Assembly: GCF_035222375.1 (NCBI RefSeq)
Contig: NW_026946363.1
Location: 372,001 to 436,000, forward strand
Direction: 5' to 3'
From: Podospora pseudocomata
Taxonomy: Eukaryota; Ascomycota; Sordariomycetes; Sordariales; Podosporaceae
Length of the DNA stretch: 64,000 nucleotides
Shown piece by piece: positions 46,239 to 57,411 of this stretch. The translations under genes were made by a program, and so were the position numbers. Numbering within the stretch: position 1 is the stretch's first letter; each line of letters opens with the position of its first letter. The notes under the pieces were generated by a model, which saw only the letters and a program-made list of their open reading frames with translations, was not told the origin of the DNA and ran no database searches.

Positions 46239-47215
46239 ATGGCCTCCCTAAACCTCCTCCCCGAAGACCTCAAACACCTCGACCTCCTCCGCAACCGCTT
46301 CGCGACCCTATCTCTCAACCTCTCCAACGCCCACCGCAACATGGCGCTCACCTACCCCCTCCCCTCACAAGAATCCCTCCAGGCCTCAGCAGCAATAATC
46401 CACACCTCGCTGCTATCCCTCCAATCGATCCTAACCGACAAGTCAGCCTTGTTCCACCGCATCGCTGTCCACCCGTCTACCAACTTCCCCGGGCGCACCC
46501 AGCTAGACTTTTTGTCATCGATGCTAAGAAAAAAACCGGAACCGGAGATCGAGACGAAAATGGAGATGGGGATGCAGAGGGCGAGGGAGGTGGGGGTTGA
46601 TGAGGCGGTGTTGGCAGAGATTGCTAGGCGGAACAAGAGACGGGAAGGAGGGGATGATGAGGATTATGAGGATGGGGGTGGTGGTGGTGGGGGTGGGGAT
46701 GGGGACGAGGGGGAGGATGAGGAGGCGAATAATGAGAAGTGGGCGGATTGCTGGTTTTTGTTTGATAGGGGTTTGAAGGAGTATATTAATGTGCAGGAGG
46801 GGAGGAGTTATACTGTGGAGGAGCAGGAGATGGGGATTGAGAGGGTGAGGACGGGGTTGAGGAGGAATTTGTTGGAGGAGGAGGAGGAGGAGGAGGAGGA
46901 GGAGAGTGATGATGAGGAAGAGGATGAAGATGAAGAAGAGGATGAGGATTTAGTTATGATGGATGGGAGTGGTGGGGGGAGGGGAGGGGTGGGACAGCAG
47001 GGGGTTGTGCAGCAGGCGAGGTACGTGGTAGGCTTCATTGACATGTTCTTGGTTATTTTGCTAATCGGGTGGCATCCAGTGGAAATACGGGTGTGCAGCC
47101 AGAGCACTTGTTTTGGTTGTATGCTAGGGGCAGGACAGATCTACCGCCGAGGATAGAGCTCGAGTCCAAGAGGGCGCCTGCGAAGGGGCAGGTGAAGAGA
47201 CTTCCGCCTAGGTAG
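46239..47215 (+). CDS. med8: Mediator complex subunit 8
   Basis: Two exons, 46239-47020 and 47080-47215, about 305 residues. MED8 is a head-module subunit of the RNA polymerase II Mediator. Seen: the N-terminal helix MASLNLLPEDLKHLDLLRNR, LPSQESLQASAAIIHTSLLSL, and the family hallmark VHPSTNFPGRTQLDFLSSML (about residues 77-97), followed by LRKKPEPEIE. The C-terminal half is unusual: a Gly/Asp-rich segment, an acidic run of Glu and Asp (about residues 215-240) encoded by GAG/GAT repeats, then a Gly-rich linker. The 59-base intron gives an end EHLFWLYARGRTDLPPR, which matches the MED8 C-terminus style. The LINE ends about 280 bases upstream, so this gene's promoter has been displaced or shortened. 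Confidence 0.9.
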
Positions 47216-47622
47216 TGGGGTGTGTTTCTCTGCTCTTGGTTTTGGGAAAGGGGCGGCCGTTTATATATTCATCTAGCATAGCGGGGAATGGGACATGGTG
47301 TTTTGGCGACAGGTGCGTGGCTTTGATGGCTGATGGCTGTGGCTCTGAACGCCCCTTTCGAGCAGGAAGGTTTCTTCCTCCCGAGGTTAAGTCGGGTGTG
47401 GACTGGTCATGATAATCAAAGGAAAATACCCAACTTCGAAGTCGTGCAATTGCTCTTCAACAAGACTTTCAATGCTTCGCAGGAGGATTGTCATGTCATA
47501 GAAGCAGTATGCACAACTAATGTATGGGAATATAATGATTTGTCTACCCAATGTAAAGACATACATACTCTGCCGACTTTTGTGTTACCCCGCTTCCAAC
47601 GGTTGCCCCCCAACCTAGGGAT
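47216..47622. other. MED8 3' region
   Basis: Noncoding stretch after MED8. A 97-codon frame (47333-47626) runs through it into the start of the next hypothetical frame; its composition is not convincing as a gene by itself. Confidence 0.4.
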
Positions 47623-48003
47623 TTGAAGATGCCCCCGCAGCTTGAGCTTGGCTCAGAACCTTCTTGGCAGCTGGTCAACTTGAGATACTTGCGCATGTTC
47701 ACATATCAACAGGATCGCCTGGGTGCATCCTTGCCTTCTTTTCGGAGTCTTTGCGAGCGATTGCCTGGGCTTAGAGAGCTGAGGCTGCACATTAACCCTG
47801 ACGAAGAGGGACCCGTGGGTTCAGACTCGGATTGGTGGTGGGGAGAGGTGCTGGATGATAGTTTCACTGAAGAGCAGGCGCCGATACAGGCACGGAGATG
47901 GATGTGGGTTGATTGTGGACTCAGACAGCTGAAGGGGTTGAAATATCTTGAGATAGCGGTGGGTATGTATTCCACGCTGTCGGAAGCTGGGAGAAGCAAG
48001 TAG
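47623..48003 (+). CDS. hypothetical protein fragment, LRR/F-box-like composition
   Basis: A 126-codon frame with protein-like composition and repeated Leu spacing (LRYLRMFTY, LPGLRELRLHI, LRQLKGLKYLEI), like the LRR part of fungal F-box or NACHT-side proteins. It has no F-box and no convincing upstream exon. The frame before it (47333-47626, ending LPRFQRLPPNLGI) overlaps it by four bases and might be part of the same decayed gene. I do not recognise the family. It could be a remnant or a chance frame. Confidence 0.3.
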   Translation: MKMPPQLELGSEPSWQLVNLRYLRMFTYQQDRLGASLPSFRSLCERLPGLRELRLHINPDEEGPVGSDSDWWWGEVLDDSFTEEQAPIQARRWMWVDCGLRQLKGLKYLEIAVGMYSTLSEAGRSK

Positions 48004-49336
48004 GTTACGCTGTTAGAGCAAAGATTGAATGATAAAAGGGAGGAGGCGCAGAAGGTGAAGGTTGCTCATGTCCCCCGTACCATCGGGTCCAGGTGGGTAT
48101 GATAGAATCAGATATAGTCATCTGTTGTACTCTTAAAATGTCAACACACACTACAGTAGAAAAACCGACAAGGGCTGGCTGGGCTGCTTGGCAATATGAC
48201 GTAAACCAAGCCGGCACACACGTTCGAAACATTCTCCGCCGCAGATCTCTGGAGCTTGTGCGTGTCCCAAGGCACAGCCTGCAACTTGGCAACAAACAAC
48301 AACAAGCATGAGAATCGAACTGGCGAAGATGCTATCTTGCTCTGCTGGCCACGCTACTTCAGAGGAGAACGGCTTGCTGTTTTAAGAATTGTCTGACCCA
48401 TCATGAAATCTTTTCAGCTGTCAGCGGCTAGAACCATCATTGGAGGCGTTTCCTCATGTGGCGTTTCCGAAATTGTTGCATGTTCAGCTCCCTGCATCTT
48501 CCTGTTGTTCTCCTGGGACCTGCAGTTCAGATCAAGCTTCACAGGCCGATCCGTTCCCCTCCTCTCCTGGAAGCCCCTGCATGTCCGACGGAGTCTTTTG
48601 GGCCGTCCTCTGAGACCTGGGGGAGCTACACCGCCGGGTGAGGTGAGGCAATGGGTCGGTCGTACCTGCCTGCCTCTTCTGTTTTTTTTTTTTCAGCGTT
48701 CAATTACTAGGTGCTCGGTGAGACACAATACGCCGACTTTGCTGCTTGCCCTCTCACAAGCGGCTTTCGCTTTTATTGTGTTTGCTGAAACTCATGCTGG
48801 AATAGGGCAACGCAACGACACGCGGATCAGCCAAGGGCCTGGAACATCTTTTCCAAGCTCGGTAATCTTGCCAACCCCTGATTCAGCAAGCCTCGAGCCT
48901 GGGAACGTCACCAACAACGGCTGCCATGAGACAATGGTCCCTAGAACTAGCGACGAATTAGCGTGACGGTCAATCGGTGCACCGCACCTTGTCATATCAA
49001 ATCCCCAGGAAAACAAACGTTACCCACGCCTGACACCGCCACCCGCTCTCCTTCAAAACACACCTCGTCCTCGGAGCTCAGCTTGGAGCTCCCCCCTTCT
49101 TTCCTCGTCCTGGGCCTCAACTTCGTACATACACACGCACACAAGCAGCCACCTTCCTGTGGCAGCCCTCTACCATCTGACTTTGTAGACTTTGACAGTC
49201 GCTTTGATACGGAATTTGCCACCAGTGTATATCATCACATCACTCATTCAGTTCAATCTTCACCACACCATCAATACCGCTTGTTTTATTCCCATTTCCA
49301 ACCTCAGGGCGGCGGCCCAAGCCTCTCCCCACCAAG
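48004..49336. other. intergenic, acyltransferase promoter
   Basis: No supported gene. It contains a T run near 48680-48692. From about 49.0 kb the plus strand becomes C/A-rich and runs into the acyltransferase leader. An AGTTCGATTCT B-box-like element on the minus strand near 48310 lacks a matching tRNA fold. Confidence 0.45.
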
Positions 49337-50836
49337 ATGTTATCACCGCCCACCGCCAGCCTCCCCAGGCTTTTCCTCCCTCGCCAAACCCTCTTCAAAA
49401 TCCTCCTCGCCCTCCTCCCCTCATTCCTCTCGGACCGCCTCTTCCCCGATCATAAACCAACTTACCGCGTCCATCCAACCTCGTACCTCGACGGCCTCCG
49501 CGGCATCGCCTCCATCATCGTCTTCTTCTGCCACTACACCGAAAACAACTTTTCGGCCCTGACGCCCTCCCACGGCCTCAACGTCGACCGCCCCTCGTCT
49601 TTTATTCAACTACCCTACTTCCGCATCATCTTCTCCGGCAGACCAATGGTGCACATCTTTTTTGTCATTTCCGGCTTTGCCCTGTCGTACAAGCCCATCA
49701 AGGCTCTACACGCCCGAGACCTGGACAAATGCTACACTGCCCTTGCGTCGTCCACGTTCCGTCGAGCGTTCAGGTTGTTTGGACCGTGCGTGGTGTCGAC
49801 GTTTATGGTGCTTTGTCTCCGGCAGACGGGGTATCTGGGTCCGGCGCAGGAGACGCTGATGGAGGAGGTGTGGAAGTGGAAGGGGGCGGTGTTTCACCAG
49901 ATTACTTGGGGGTGGGACTGGGATAGGGATTTGAAGCCGGCGTATGATATCCACTTGTGGACGATACCGATTGAGTTTGCGCATTCGATGTTGTTGTTTA
50001 TGGTTGTGCTGATGCTCAGTCGGGTGAAGCTGCATGTGAGGATGGGGAGTGTGTTGGGGTTGATGGGGTACTGTTTGATGTGTGGGAAGTGGGCCGGGTT
50101 CGAGTTTTTGGCGGGTTTGTTTTTGGCTGAGGTTTTCGTGCTGAAGCAGGAGGGGAAGAAGCAAAAGGAGTGGGAGGGGGAGAGGGAGGGGACCAAAGAA
50201 GGGGGGATGGTGATGGGGCCGGGCATGTTGGTGAAGGGGTTGCAGGTGGTGATGATACTGGTGGGGTTGTTCATTGGGGGTTGGCCGAATAGGAGTGCGG
50301 ATAAGACGCCGGGGATTAGCTGGTTTCTGGAGAGGACGCCGTTGCCGTTTGCGGAGATGGATCATTTGGCGCCGCAGAAGTTTTGGTTTGGGCTGAGCGC
50401 GGTGTGTACGGTGTGGGCGGTGGGGGAGCTGGATTTTCTGAGGAGGTTCTTTGAGGGGGGACTGGCGCAGTATTGTGGGAGGATCAGTTATGCGATTTAT
50501 ATCATGCATGGACCGGTGATGGATACCATCCAGGCGTCGATTCTGGGGCATGTTGATATCCCTGCGAGGGGGAAGCCAGGGGATGCGAATTTTAAGGAGG
50601 CGCTTCCTGCTGCGGGTGTAAAGGGGTTTTTCGGGGTGAAGACGCCAACTCAGATCACGTTGAGCTGGTTCTTTGGGATGTGGATGATTGGGCCGTTTGT
50701 GTTTTGGGCGGCGGATGTGTTTTGGAGGGTGGTGGACAACCGGATTGTGGACTGGGGGAAGAGGTTGGAGAACTGGTGTCTGGATGAGGACACTGGGCCT
50801 AGCCCGAGGTCCCAGGGGTATTCTGTTGCTGCGTGA
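49337..50836 (+). CDS. acyltransferase 3 family membrane protein
   Basis: A single exon of 499 codons. Seen: an N-terminal hydrophobic segment, then the family hallmark SYLDGLRGIASIIVFFCHYT, in which the His (about residue 66) is the expected catalytic base, FIQLPYFRIIFSGRPMVHIFFVISGFALSYK, and about ten hydrophobic segments through to the C-terminus (RISYAIYIMHGPVMD late in the protein is also typical). Family knowledge: these enzymes move acyl groups onto sugars, sterols or other small molecules across a membrane. Many fungal members are uncharacterised or lie in secondary-metabolite clusters, but no cluster is visible here. A charged insert rich in Lys/Glu/Gly (about residues 270-295) lies between membrane segments. 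The coding strand is C-rich at the start and G-rich from about 49.8 kb on. Confidence 0.9.
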   Translation: MLSPPTASLPRLFLPRQTLFKILLALLPSFLSDRLFPDHKPTYRVHPTSYLDGLRGIASIIVFFCHYTENNFSALTPSHGLNVDRPSSFIQLPYFRIIFSGRPMVHIFFVISGFALSYKPIKALHARDLDKCYTALASSTFRRAFRLFGPCVVSTFMVLCLRQTGYLGPAQETLMEEVWKWKGAVFHQITWGWDWDRDLKPAYDIHLWTIPIEFAHSMLLFMVVLMLSRVKLHVRMGSVLGLMGYCLMCGKWAGFEFLAGLFLAEVFVLKQEGKKQKEWEGEREGTKEGGMVMGPGMLVKGLQVVMILVGLFIGGWPNRSADKTPGISWFLERTPLPFAEMDHLAPQKFWFGLSAVCTVWAVGELDFLRRFFEGGLAQYCGRISYAIYIMHGPVMDTIQASILGHVDIPARGKPGDANFKEALPAAGVKGFFGVKTPTQITLSWFFGMWMIGPFVFWAADVFWRVVDNRIVDWGKRLENWCLDEDTGPSPRSQGYSVAA

Positions 50837-51853
50837 AGGCTTTGCAAATGTTTGGGACCAGGGTGAAAATATCATGGGAGGTAGGTGCTTTGATGGGTAA
50901 TTATTAGCAGGCGGGGCGTTGTTGGGAGGAGTTGGACTGGCTGATGATTATTTTCTCTTATGTTCTTTTCCCGCTCTTTGCTAGATTGGCGGCTTAGTGT
51001 TCTATACCCAGACTTCGTTGTTCACAATACAGATTTGCTTGTTTTATGGCTTTGGAGAGAAAGATGGAACAAGAGATGTTTGAGTTTTGGGATGAAAGGT
51101 CTCAACTGTTGGTGAATTTCTTCCAAGCAAAAGGGCGAGTTGAGATCCGATATCATGTGACCACGCGAAGCTGACCTGCGGTTGGGTGTGGTTGTCGACG
51201 CGGGGGAGGGGGGTGAGTCACGGTTGTGCAGGTGGGTCTTTATTAGGAAGGAGGTATGACTGCATTGGATATTGCCTGGGGCAGGTCAATGGGATGATAT
51301 AAACATGTCTGAGGGGCCTCAGGCTGTATTTTTTTTTACTTGAAATCTTTTGTTCTTGGTTCATCGGAATCAATCAATTGATGAGGTTGAGAAAGAACCA
51401 ATTTAGAAGACTGAATACGACCCCTCACTTTGCTACAGTTCTTTATTCTTTCCTCCTCTCTCCGGTCTTCGGGCACGGCACACGCCATCAATTGAAGGAT
51501 AGCCGTGGGAAACCGCTCTGATCCGAAGGGGCGTTGTGTTATTGGGATTGAGTGGATGAGATCTTGGGGTGTAGATTCAGCTTTTGACTTTTGGGTGTAG
51601 TAGGTAGTTGGGGAGGTAGGATGTTTATATGGGATTTGTTTCCTGCTTTCATGTTCTGGTTTATTCCCTGTTTTTGGGTCACTTACACCTTTGTCACAGC
51701 CTCACCTCATAACCTTCTAACTCGACCTTCTCACACAACCTTCTCCCAGCAACCCCCCCATCTCAAATACCGCCATTGAACCATCACCCAAACCAATTAA
51801 CTCACATAATCCTCATACCAACCAGTCAGTCCTCAACTCAACCCAAACCGAAA
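50837..51853. other. intergenic between acyltransferase and GFA-domain gene
   Basis: G/T-rich 3' region of the acyltransferase (50.8-51.7 kb), then C/A-rich leader of the next gene. No feature recognised beyond a T run near 51330. Confidence 0.45.
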
Positions 51854-52621
51854 ATGAACGCCTCCTGCCAATGCGGCTCCATCCGCTTCAAAACCCCCCT
51901 CCCCAAACCCCTAGCCTTGTATATCTGCCACTGGTATTTCCTCTCCCATCCCCCACCCTCCCCCTTTTTTTTTTTTTTTTTCTCTCTTGGTTTTCTAACA
52001 TTAGCAAAACAGCATAGCCTGCCAAAGACAAACCTCCTCCGCATTTGGCGTTTCGGCCATCTTCCCCCGCTTCTCCCTCCCCGCCAACCTCATCCAACCA
52101 CCGCCCTCCTCACCAACACCATCCTCGGTCTCGTCATCAGGGAGTCCGCCAGCTGGATGTGAAGGGAGCGGGAATAACCTGCTATCAGTCTACTCACGCG
52201 CAACAACCAACGGGCAGACGCTGTACTGCTATTTTTGCAAGAGGTGCGGGACGAGGTTGGTGCATGATAGTCCTGTGAGTTTTCCTTTACCCCCAACAAA
52301 AAAACATGATATGGGTTTCACGGTTGCCTGCTACGAACGTGGCTGACAAACAATCAGAACAAAAACGTCGTCAGCGTCAAGGGGGGTTGCCTAGAGGGGT
52401 TGGATTGGAAGAGCGCGATTCACATTTGGTATGCCACCCTCCTTCGTAACATTCACAGTCGTAAGGGGCGGTATCTAACGGGAAGATTGCCATCTAGGAC
52501 AAAATCAGCCATGGTGCCAATTCCAGAAGGCGTGGAATCCCACAAGGAGGACTGCAAGGACCCGGAAGAGTATGGTGTTTGTCAGGAGGAGTTGGATCAG
52601 CCGCCGGGGGGGAGTTTGTGA
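51854..52621 (+). CDS. GFA-domain protein (glutathione-dependent formaldehyde-activating-like)
   Basis: Four exons, 51854-51933, 52013-52274, 52358-52428 and 52498-52621, about 178 residues, a normal length. The GFA/CENP-V fold binds zinc through cysteines; most fungal members have no proven substrate. Seen: MNASCQCGSIRF (Cys 5 and 7), LYICHCIACQRQTSSAFGVSAIFPR (Cys 25, 27, 30), YCYFCKRCGTRLVHDSP, then VSVKGGCLEGLDWKSAIHIW and SAMVPIPEGVESH, all standard positions. In intron 1 the nearer TTAG acceptor would give a stop at once, so the acceptor at AACAG (ending 52012) is chosen; it restores the CHCxxC motif. That intron holds a long pyrimidine tract. The three introns are 79, 83 and 69 bases. 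Confidence 0.9.
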
Positions 52622-53060
52622 GTGATTTCGTTGACAGCAATAATCGGAAGCTGGAAATATAGGTCAGGAAAAAAAAGGGAATATGAATACACCACTCGGT
52701 TTCAAGGTGAGGTCAAAAAGAATACCAAAACTAAATGCCACGTCTGTTTAATACAACCCTGCCATGCTTCGTGCTCATGCTATGCTGCAATTATATGCCA
52801 TGCTCACAGACCAAAAAAAAATGCTGACTTATCAAAACACACTCAGCACCCCGACCCAGCCCTGTCTGTCTCTTATATATCAGCCATCCCAATCCTCCAA
52901 GCTACATAAATGATCGTCATCCCACCGTTCATTAAAAAAAGAAGAAAAAGTCATCCCACCCTACCATCCCATCGCCATTTCCTGTAATCCGCAAATCACA
53001 TCAGCAACAACACAATTCCCAAAACCACCCCAAATCCAAAGGAACAAACACGGTTATCCA
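52622..53060. other. convergent 3' regions of GFA gene and chk1
   Basis: A/C-rich sequence between converging genes. No coding frame. Likely 3' untranslated regions. Confidence 0.5.
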
Positions 53061-54848
53061 TTACTGTGAACTCCCCCCATCCCCACTCCAAACCCCCTCC
53101 TTGCACAGCAGCGCCACCTTCTTGAAAAACCTCCGCCACTCTAGCGGGTCACCCTTCACCTTGACAAACCTAACCTCGTGCAGCACCACCTCCTGGCCCT
53201 CCTCGTCAGACATGCTCGTCATCAGCCTGTACTTGTCCACCAGCACCTCCCCGTGCAGGCTCTGGTTTCTCCCGTCCACCGTCTTCACCTTTAGCGTCGC
53301 CACGTGGTCCGACTCCGGGTTGACACTACCACCGATTTGAGCCGGTTGCGGCACGTTGAGTTGGTGAAGCGCGTCGCTGAGCATCTGCACGAGCAGCACC
53401 GGCGGCATGTGCGAGAAGAACCTTGTCAGCGAGTATGAGGGGATGATGTCCCTGAACTGGCGGGCGTGCTGGGTCAAGGACAATGGGATGCCTGGGATCT
53501 GCGAGAACTGGCTCATGGACGGGTCATCCGACAGAGCGGAGAGGGCGGCCAGGGCCAGGTTTCGGTTGGGATGCCGGCTTGATGGCGGAGGAAGGATGGA
53601 AGCAGCATCGCGGGGAGCCAACGGCTGCGTCGAGGAGATGATGGCGTGAGTACCCAGTGTTCGGAGAGTTGGCCGTTCCCAATCGAAGGCTGCATCTGTG
53701 ATGGGAGTTTCGGGTTGGGTGGCTGGGAGTTTGGTAGTCCACGAGCTGGAGGGCTGCGAATCGAGGTCCATTGCTTCTGGTTGGGAAGCACGCTGGGAGG
53801 GGGTTGGCTCTGCGCTGAGATCAATGCGTAGGGCGGCCAGCATTTTGGTGGCCAGAGCCAGAGGATCTGACACCTTGCCGTCGGCGGCGAGGAGGGGGTT
53901 GTGACGGGTGTACCATGGGTGCTGGCGAATTTGAGCAAAGCTAAATCGTCTTTGAGGTTCAATGTTCATCATGCCTCGGAGGAGGGATAATGTGTTGGGG
54001 GGAATCCTCTGCCATAGCTGATCTGTACTCCGCCCATGCGTCCGTACGTACTCCTGAAACTCCCAACTTCCAGTTGTTGGCTCGTCCCATGGTGTGTTGC
54101 CCACCAAAAGCACAAACAAAATGACGCCACAAGACCAGATGTCGACCAGATCCGCCGAATATTTCTGCTGGTCAGGCGACCTCTTATCTGGTCTGGCACA
54201 CTGCAGTACCTCAGGGGCGATGTATGGGGGGCTACCGCACATGGTGGCCGTCTGCTTCCGTACTCCCTTGTACTCAAACATGGTCGACATGCCAAAGTCG
54301 GCAATCTTGAGGTTGCCTGTGTCTGACAAAAGAATGTTCTCGGGTTTGAGGTCCCGGTGAGCTACCCCCTTGGAGTGCATGAAGCTGACACCAGCGATTA
54401 GTTGCAAGAAGTACAGATGCGCAATGTCTTCCTGAACGCCGACGTCCGCCTCGATCTTGTCAAAAAGATCACCTCCTTCGGCAAACTCCATGGCGATCCA
54501 TCTCCAGACGGCATCTTCGCCAGTAGCGAACCACTCGATGATGTTGGGGTGCTGGCCGATGTGAGAGTGCAATGACACCTCCATGGCGATTTGCTTGGCT
54601 GATATCCGCCCATGCTTGACAGCGTAACCCTTGTGGATCAGCTTGACAGCAAAGACTGGTGTTGGTGCATCCAGAGGAATCGCCTTTTTGATGCTGGTTG
54701 ATCAGAGTCAGCTGGTGGGGTCCTACCCTGGTGTAAGTGAGATGGGTGCGGGAAGAACTCACGATGCATATGCGCCCCTTCCTATCGTCTTGGAGATGAT
54801 GCGGAAGGGCAAATCGTTTGGAAGCGGATCTAATTGTGACTGTTGCAT
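53061..54848 (-). CDS. chk1: DNA-damage checkpoint kinase CHK1
   Basis: Two exons, 54848-54763 and 54693-53061, about 572 residues. CHK1 is the nuclear Ser/Thr kinase activated by the ATR branch to stop entry into mitosis. Seen: the Gly-rich loop IGRGAYAS (22-29) spanning the intron, catalytic Lys 46 (FAVKL), HRDLKPEN (141-148), DFG (161-163), CGSPPYIAPEV with APE at 188-190, and DIWSCGVILFVLLVGNTPWDEP. After the kinase domain comes a Ser/Pro/Gln-rich linker, then the C-terminal CHK1 (KA1-like) regulatory domain (LTRFFSHMPPVLLVQML, VRFVKVKGDPLEWRRFFKKV). TQ/SQ sites in the linker (QPSSS, SQFSQIP, TQP) fit ATR-type phosphorylation. A GTGAGT at the complement of 55075 and an ACAG just before the start codon suggest a 5' untranslated intron. 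It shares its upstream region with ubc11. Confidence 0.95.
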
Positions 54849-55632
54849 TTTTGAGAGCTGTTTTTAGTTGATGTGATCCGAAACTGATGTCCAAAGTTAT
54901 GGCGATGGAGGTGTCCCAGGCAGCATCGCGGGGTATCCCTTGAGCCAGAAGTGGTATTATTCAAAACAAAAGGCAGGGACGGGGGTATCAAAGAAAGAGT
55001 ACAAAGATACAAGGCAAGTGAGGAAGGCTGAGTTCAATAACAAGCCGATAGTAAGCGGAAGTAAGTTGCACTCACCATTTTCTGAGTGCTGTTTGGATGA
55101 AATATGACGCGTCTTATAAAGTTCGCGTACCCGTGTAAAGTGTATTTGTATCTTGATGCGCTCAAAGAGTGGAGTGGCGGGCAAAATGTTTTGGCTGGGC
55201 ACAGCAGCCAAAGGCACGCTCTGATTGGCTATGGCACAAGGGTTGCGCCCGGACCAGGCCGCTCTTGGCCGGCAGTGGTTGCTAGAGAGTCTCCAGCTTG
55301 TTACCTAGCGGGCTGGTGGGGGCAGGCAAAGTTGGGTCTTTCTTGTAAACATTCCTCTTGGGCTCTATGGCCTTCAGACGCCGCTCCGCCAAAACTCCCG
55401 AGGCGCCTTCCATCTCTTTCCTGAAAGCAAACACCAACCTCCTGCGCACCATTTGACATCATAACCCCTCCAATTCCTACGAAGCTGACGCCCCCGCTGT
55501 TGCAGGTACGCAATCGACCTCTCTTCCAGACCAGCCTCTTCTGCATCGACCCGCTTGGGTATATTAACCTGGATCCTGTCGCAGCATACGCCGAAGACAT
55601 TCTTTACTCTTACGCCCGTCTTTGTCGACATC
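54849..55632. promoter_or_regulatory. shared upstream region of chk1 and ubc11
   Basis: About 780 bases between the divergent start codons of a checkpoint kinase and the APC/C E2 enzyme. Part of it (54859-55075) may be a 5' untranslated intron of chk1. No unambiguous cell-cycle motif was found by eye. Confidence 0.4.
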
Positions 55633-56301
55633 ATGTCTTACATGGATGACACCCAGAACTCGGCCCCTGGAAGCCTCCCAGCCAGCAAGGCCGCCACCGG
55701 TGCTGCTACAAGCAAGAAGGTCAACGAGAATGCGACGAAGAGGTGAGCGTCGCGTGGGCGGTGTGGTGGAAGACTCATCATGGCTGACAACATGGGCCTG
55801 AAGACTGCAGAACGAGCTTATGCAAATGATGACCTCACCTGCCCCTGGCATCTCCGCGTTCCCCTCGGCCGACGGCAACCTGCTGTTCTGGCGCGCTACC
55901 ATTGAAGGTCCCGAAGACACACCATATGCTGGCCTCAACCTCAAGCTCAGCTTCGAGTTCCCTGCCAACTATCCATACACGCCACCCACCGTACTTTTTA
56001 TCACCCCCATTTACCACCCCAACGTCGACTTCTCTGGCCGCATCTGCCTCGACATTCTCAAGGACAAGTGGACGCCTGCTTACAACACTCAAACGGTGTT
56101 GCTGAGCTTGCAGTCTCTCTTGGGCGAACCAAACAAGTAAGACCATGTGTTCTGCCGATATCTGGCAAGGAAGTGTTTGAGATTGCTAACAGAAACAGCG
56201 CTTCCCCCCTCAACGGCGAGGCTGCCGAACTCTGGGACAAGGACCCAGCTCTTTTTAAGACCAAGGTCATGGACCGTCATAAGGATATTGAGGAGGACTG
56301 A
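55633..56301 (+). CDS. ubc11: ubiquitin-conjugating enzyme E2 C (Ubc11/UBE2C), APC/C E2
   Basis: Three exons, 55633-55742, 55804-56136 and 56199-56301, about 181 residues. UBE2C-type enzymes start ubiquitin chains on cyclin B and securin with the anaphase-promoting complex. Seen: a disordered N-terminal extension of about 36 residues ending [16 protein letters not shown], then the UBC fold: [59 protein letters not shown] with the active Cys at 118, [20 protein letters not shown], and a C-terminal helix ending DRHKDIEED. The N-terminal extension and the [13 protein letters not shown] block separate E2 C from the Ubc4/5 group. Both introns give exact frame continuity (ATKR|LQNE, EPNN|ASPLN). 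It lies head to head with chk1. Confidence 0.95.
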
Positions 56302-56828
56302 ATAGACAAAACTAATCAATGAGTTTACGACACACGCATTTGCATTTTCTTTTTGCTTGGGGGAACGGAGTCATGACGGCGTGTTGGCTGTTTGTTGTCA
56401 AGGTGGAAATCAAAGGCGTACTTGGTTCCTGAAGTTAAGGATTGAATTCCAGGGGGGGGTTGGTACATGGATTTCTCGCATCGGCGCTGCCTGCTTGCAG
56501 AGTAACTCCTCAAGTACATCGAGCATTGTTTTTTGCAACGGACATTGTCGTCCACGAGCGTATCACTTTGAGATATACACTCCAGCGTATCACTCTGAAC
56601 AAAGGTTTCTTTCCCAACGCAAGCTCCAGCTCCAGCTCCTTCACATGTCGTTTGGGTTGGTTTGGTGAATTGGTTTTTTGGTATCGGAGGTGCCGTTTTT
56701 ACGAACCCATCTATTCGTAATAGGAAGCTAGAAGCCATGCGTAACTCCGTAAAATCCCAATGCCGCCCTGAACCCGAACCACGGCCCGTCCTCAATCCCA
56801 CTTTTTAATTGTTGCCGACAACCAAAAT
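56302..56828. other. convergent 3' regions of ubc11 and RPL31
   Basis: Noncoding, G/T-rich near ubc11. No feature recognised. Confidence 0.5.
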
Positions 56829-57411
56829 TTACTCCTCAACAACGACGGTGTGGAGGCCCTTGGGGTTCGTGACGTTGACGGCCTGGACGTAGCTGTAAAG
56901 CTTCTCCTTGGCGCCCTCCTCGTCGTTACGTTTCCGGGAGATGCGGACGCGGAGTCTGTAAGGAACGCCCTTGACACCCTGCTCCCAGACCTTCTTGTTC
57001 AGCTGGGGGTCGAGGCGGACATCGGTGGTGCCCTGTAACATGACATCTCAAGTCAGCTTTTCTGTCCTATGCCACCACACACACTTATCATCCGGAATCT
57101 CGAGCTGGGCAGGGCGAGTGGTTTCGTGTGCCGTGAACGGGAAGTCGTCGGGATAGTGGGAAGGTTTCTGCGGTCGAACGTACCATGGCCTTGTAGGCAA
57201 ACTCCTTGATCTCCTTGATCGCCTTGGGAGCCCGCTTCTTGAAGGTCACGCCGTGGAGCTGTCCATCGAGTCAGCAATTCAATTCTTCCATCGACTATCG
57301 CCCTCGTTCGACTTGACATACGCGCTTGTGGAGGTGGATGGTGTACTCGCGAGCCACAACGTCGGCGATGGCCGAACGCTGGGTCTTTCCGGAGGGCTTG
57401 GTGGACGACAT
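56829..57411 (-). CDS. RPL31: 60S ribosomal protein L31 (eL31)
   Basis: Three exons, 57411-57322, 57258-57184 and 57032-56829, about 122 residues. eL31 is a surface protein of the large subunit near the exit tunnel. Seen: [100 protein letters not shown] and [20 protein letters not shown], an uninterrupted match to the family. The introns fall after HKR and after KAM; the second (151 bases) is long. Codon use is strongly C-ending, as expected for a highly expressed gene. The start has a C/A-rich leader with the next upstream gene (Rax1-like) divergent. Confidence 0.97.

Noticed and set aside
48309-48319. AGTTCGATTCT B-box-like element on the minus strand
   Set aside because: No acceptor stem partner at the expected distance.
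49706-50875. 389-codon minus-strand frame
   Set aside because: It is the complement of the acyltransferase gene; its Pro/His/Gln/Arg-rich composition is the shadow of G-rich coding sequence.
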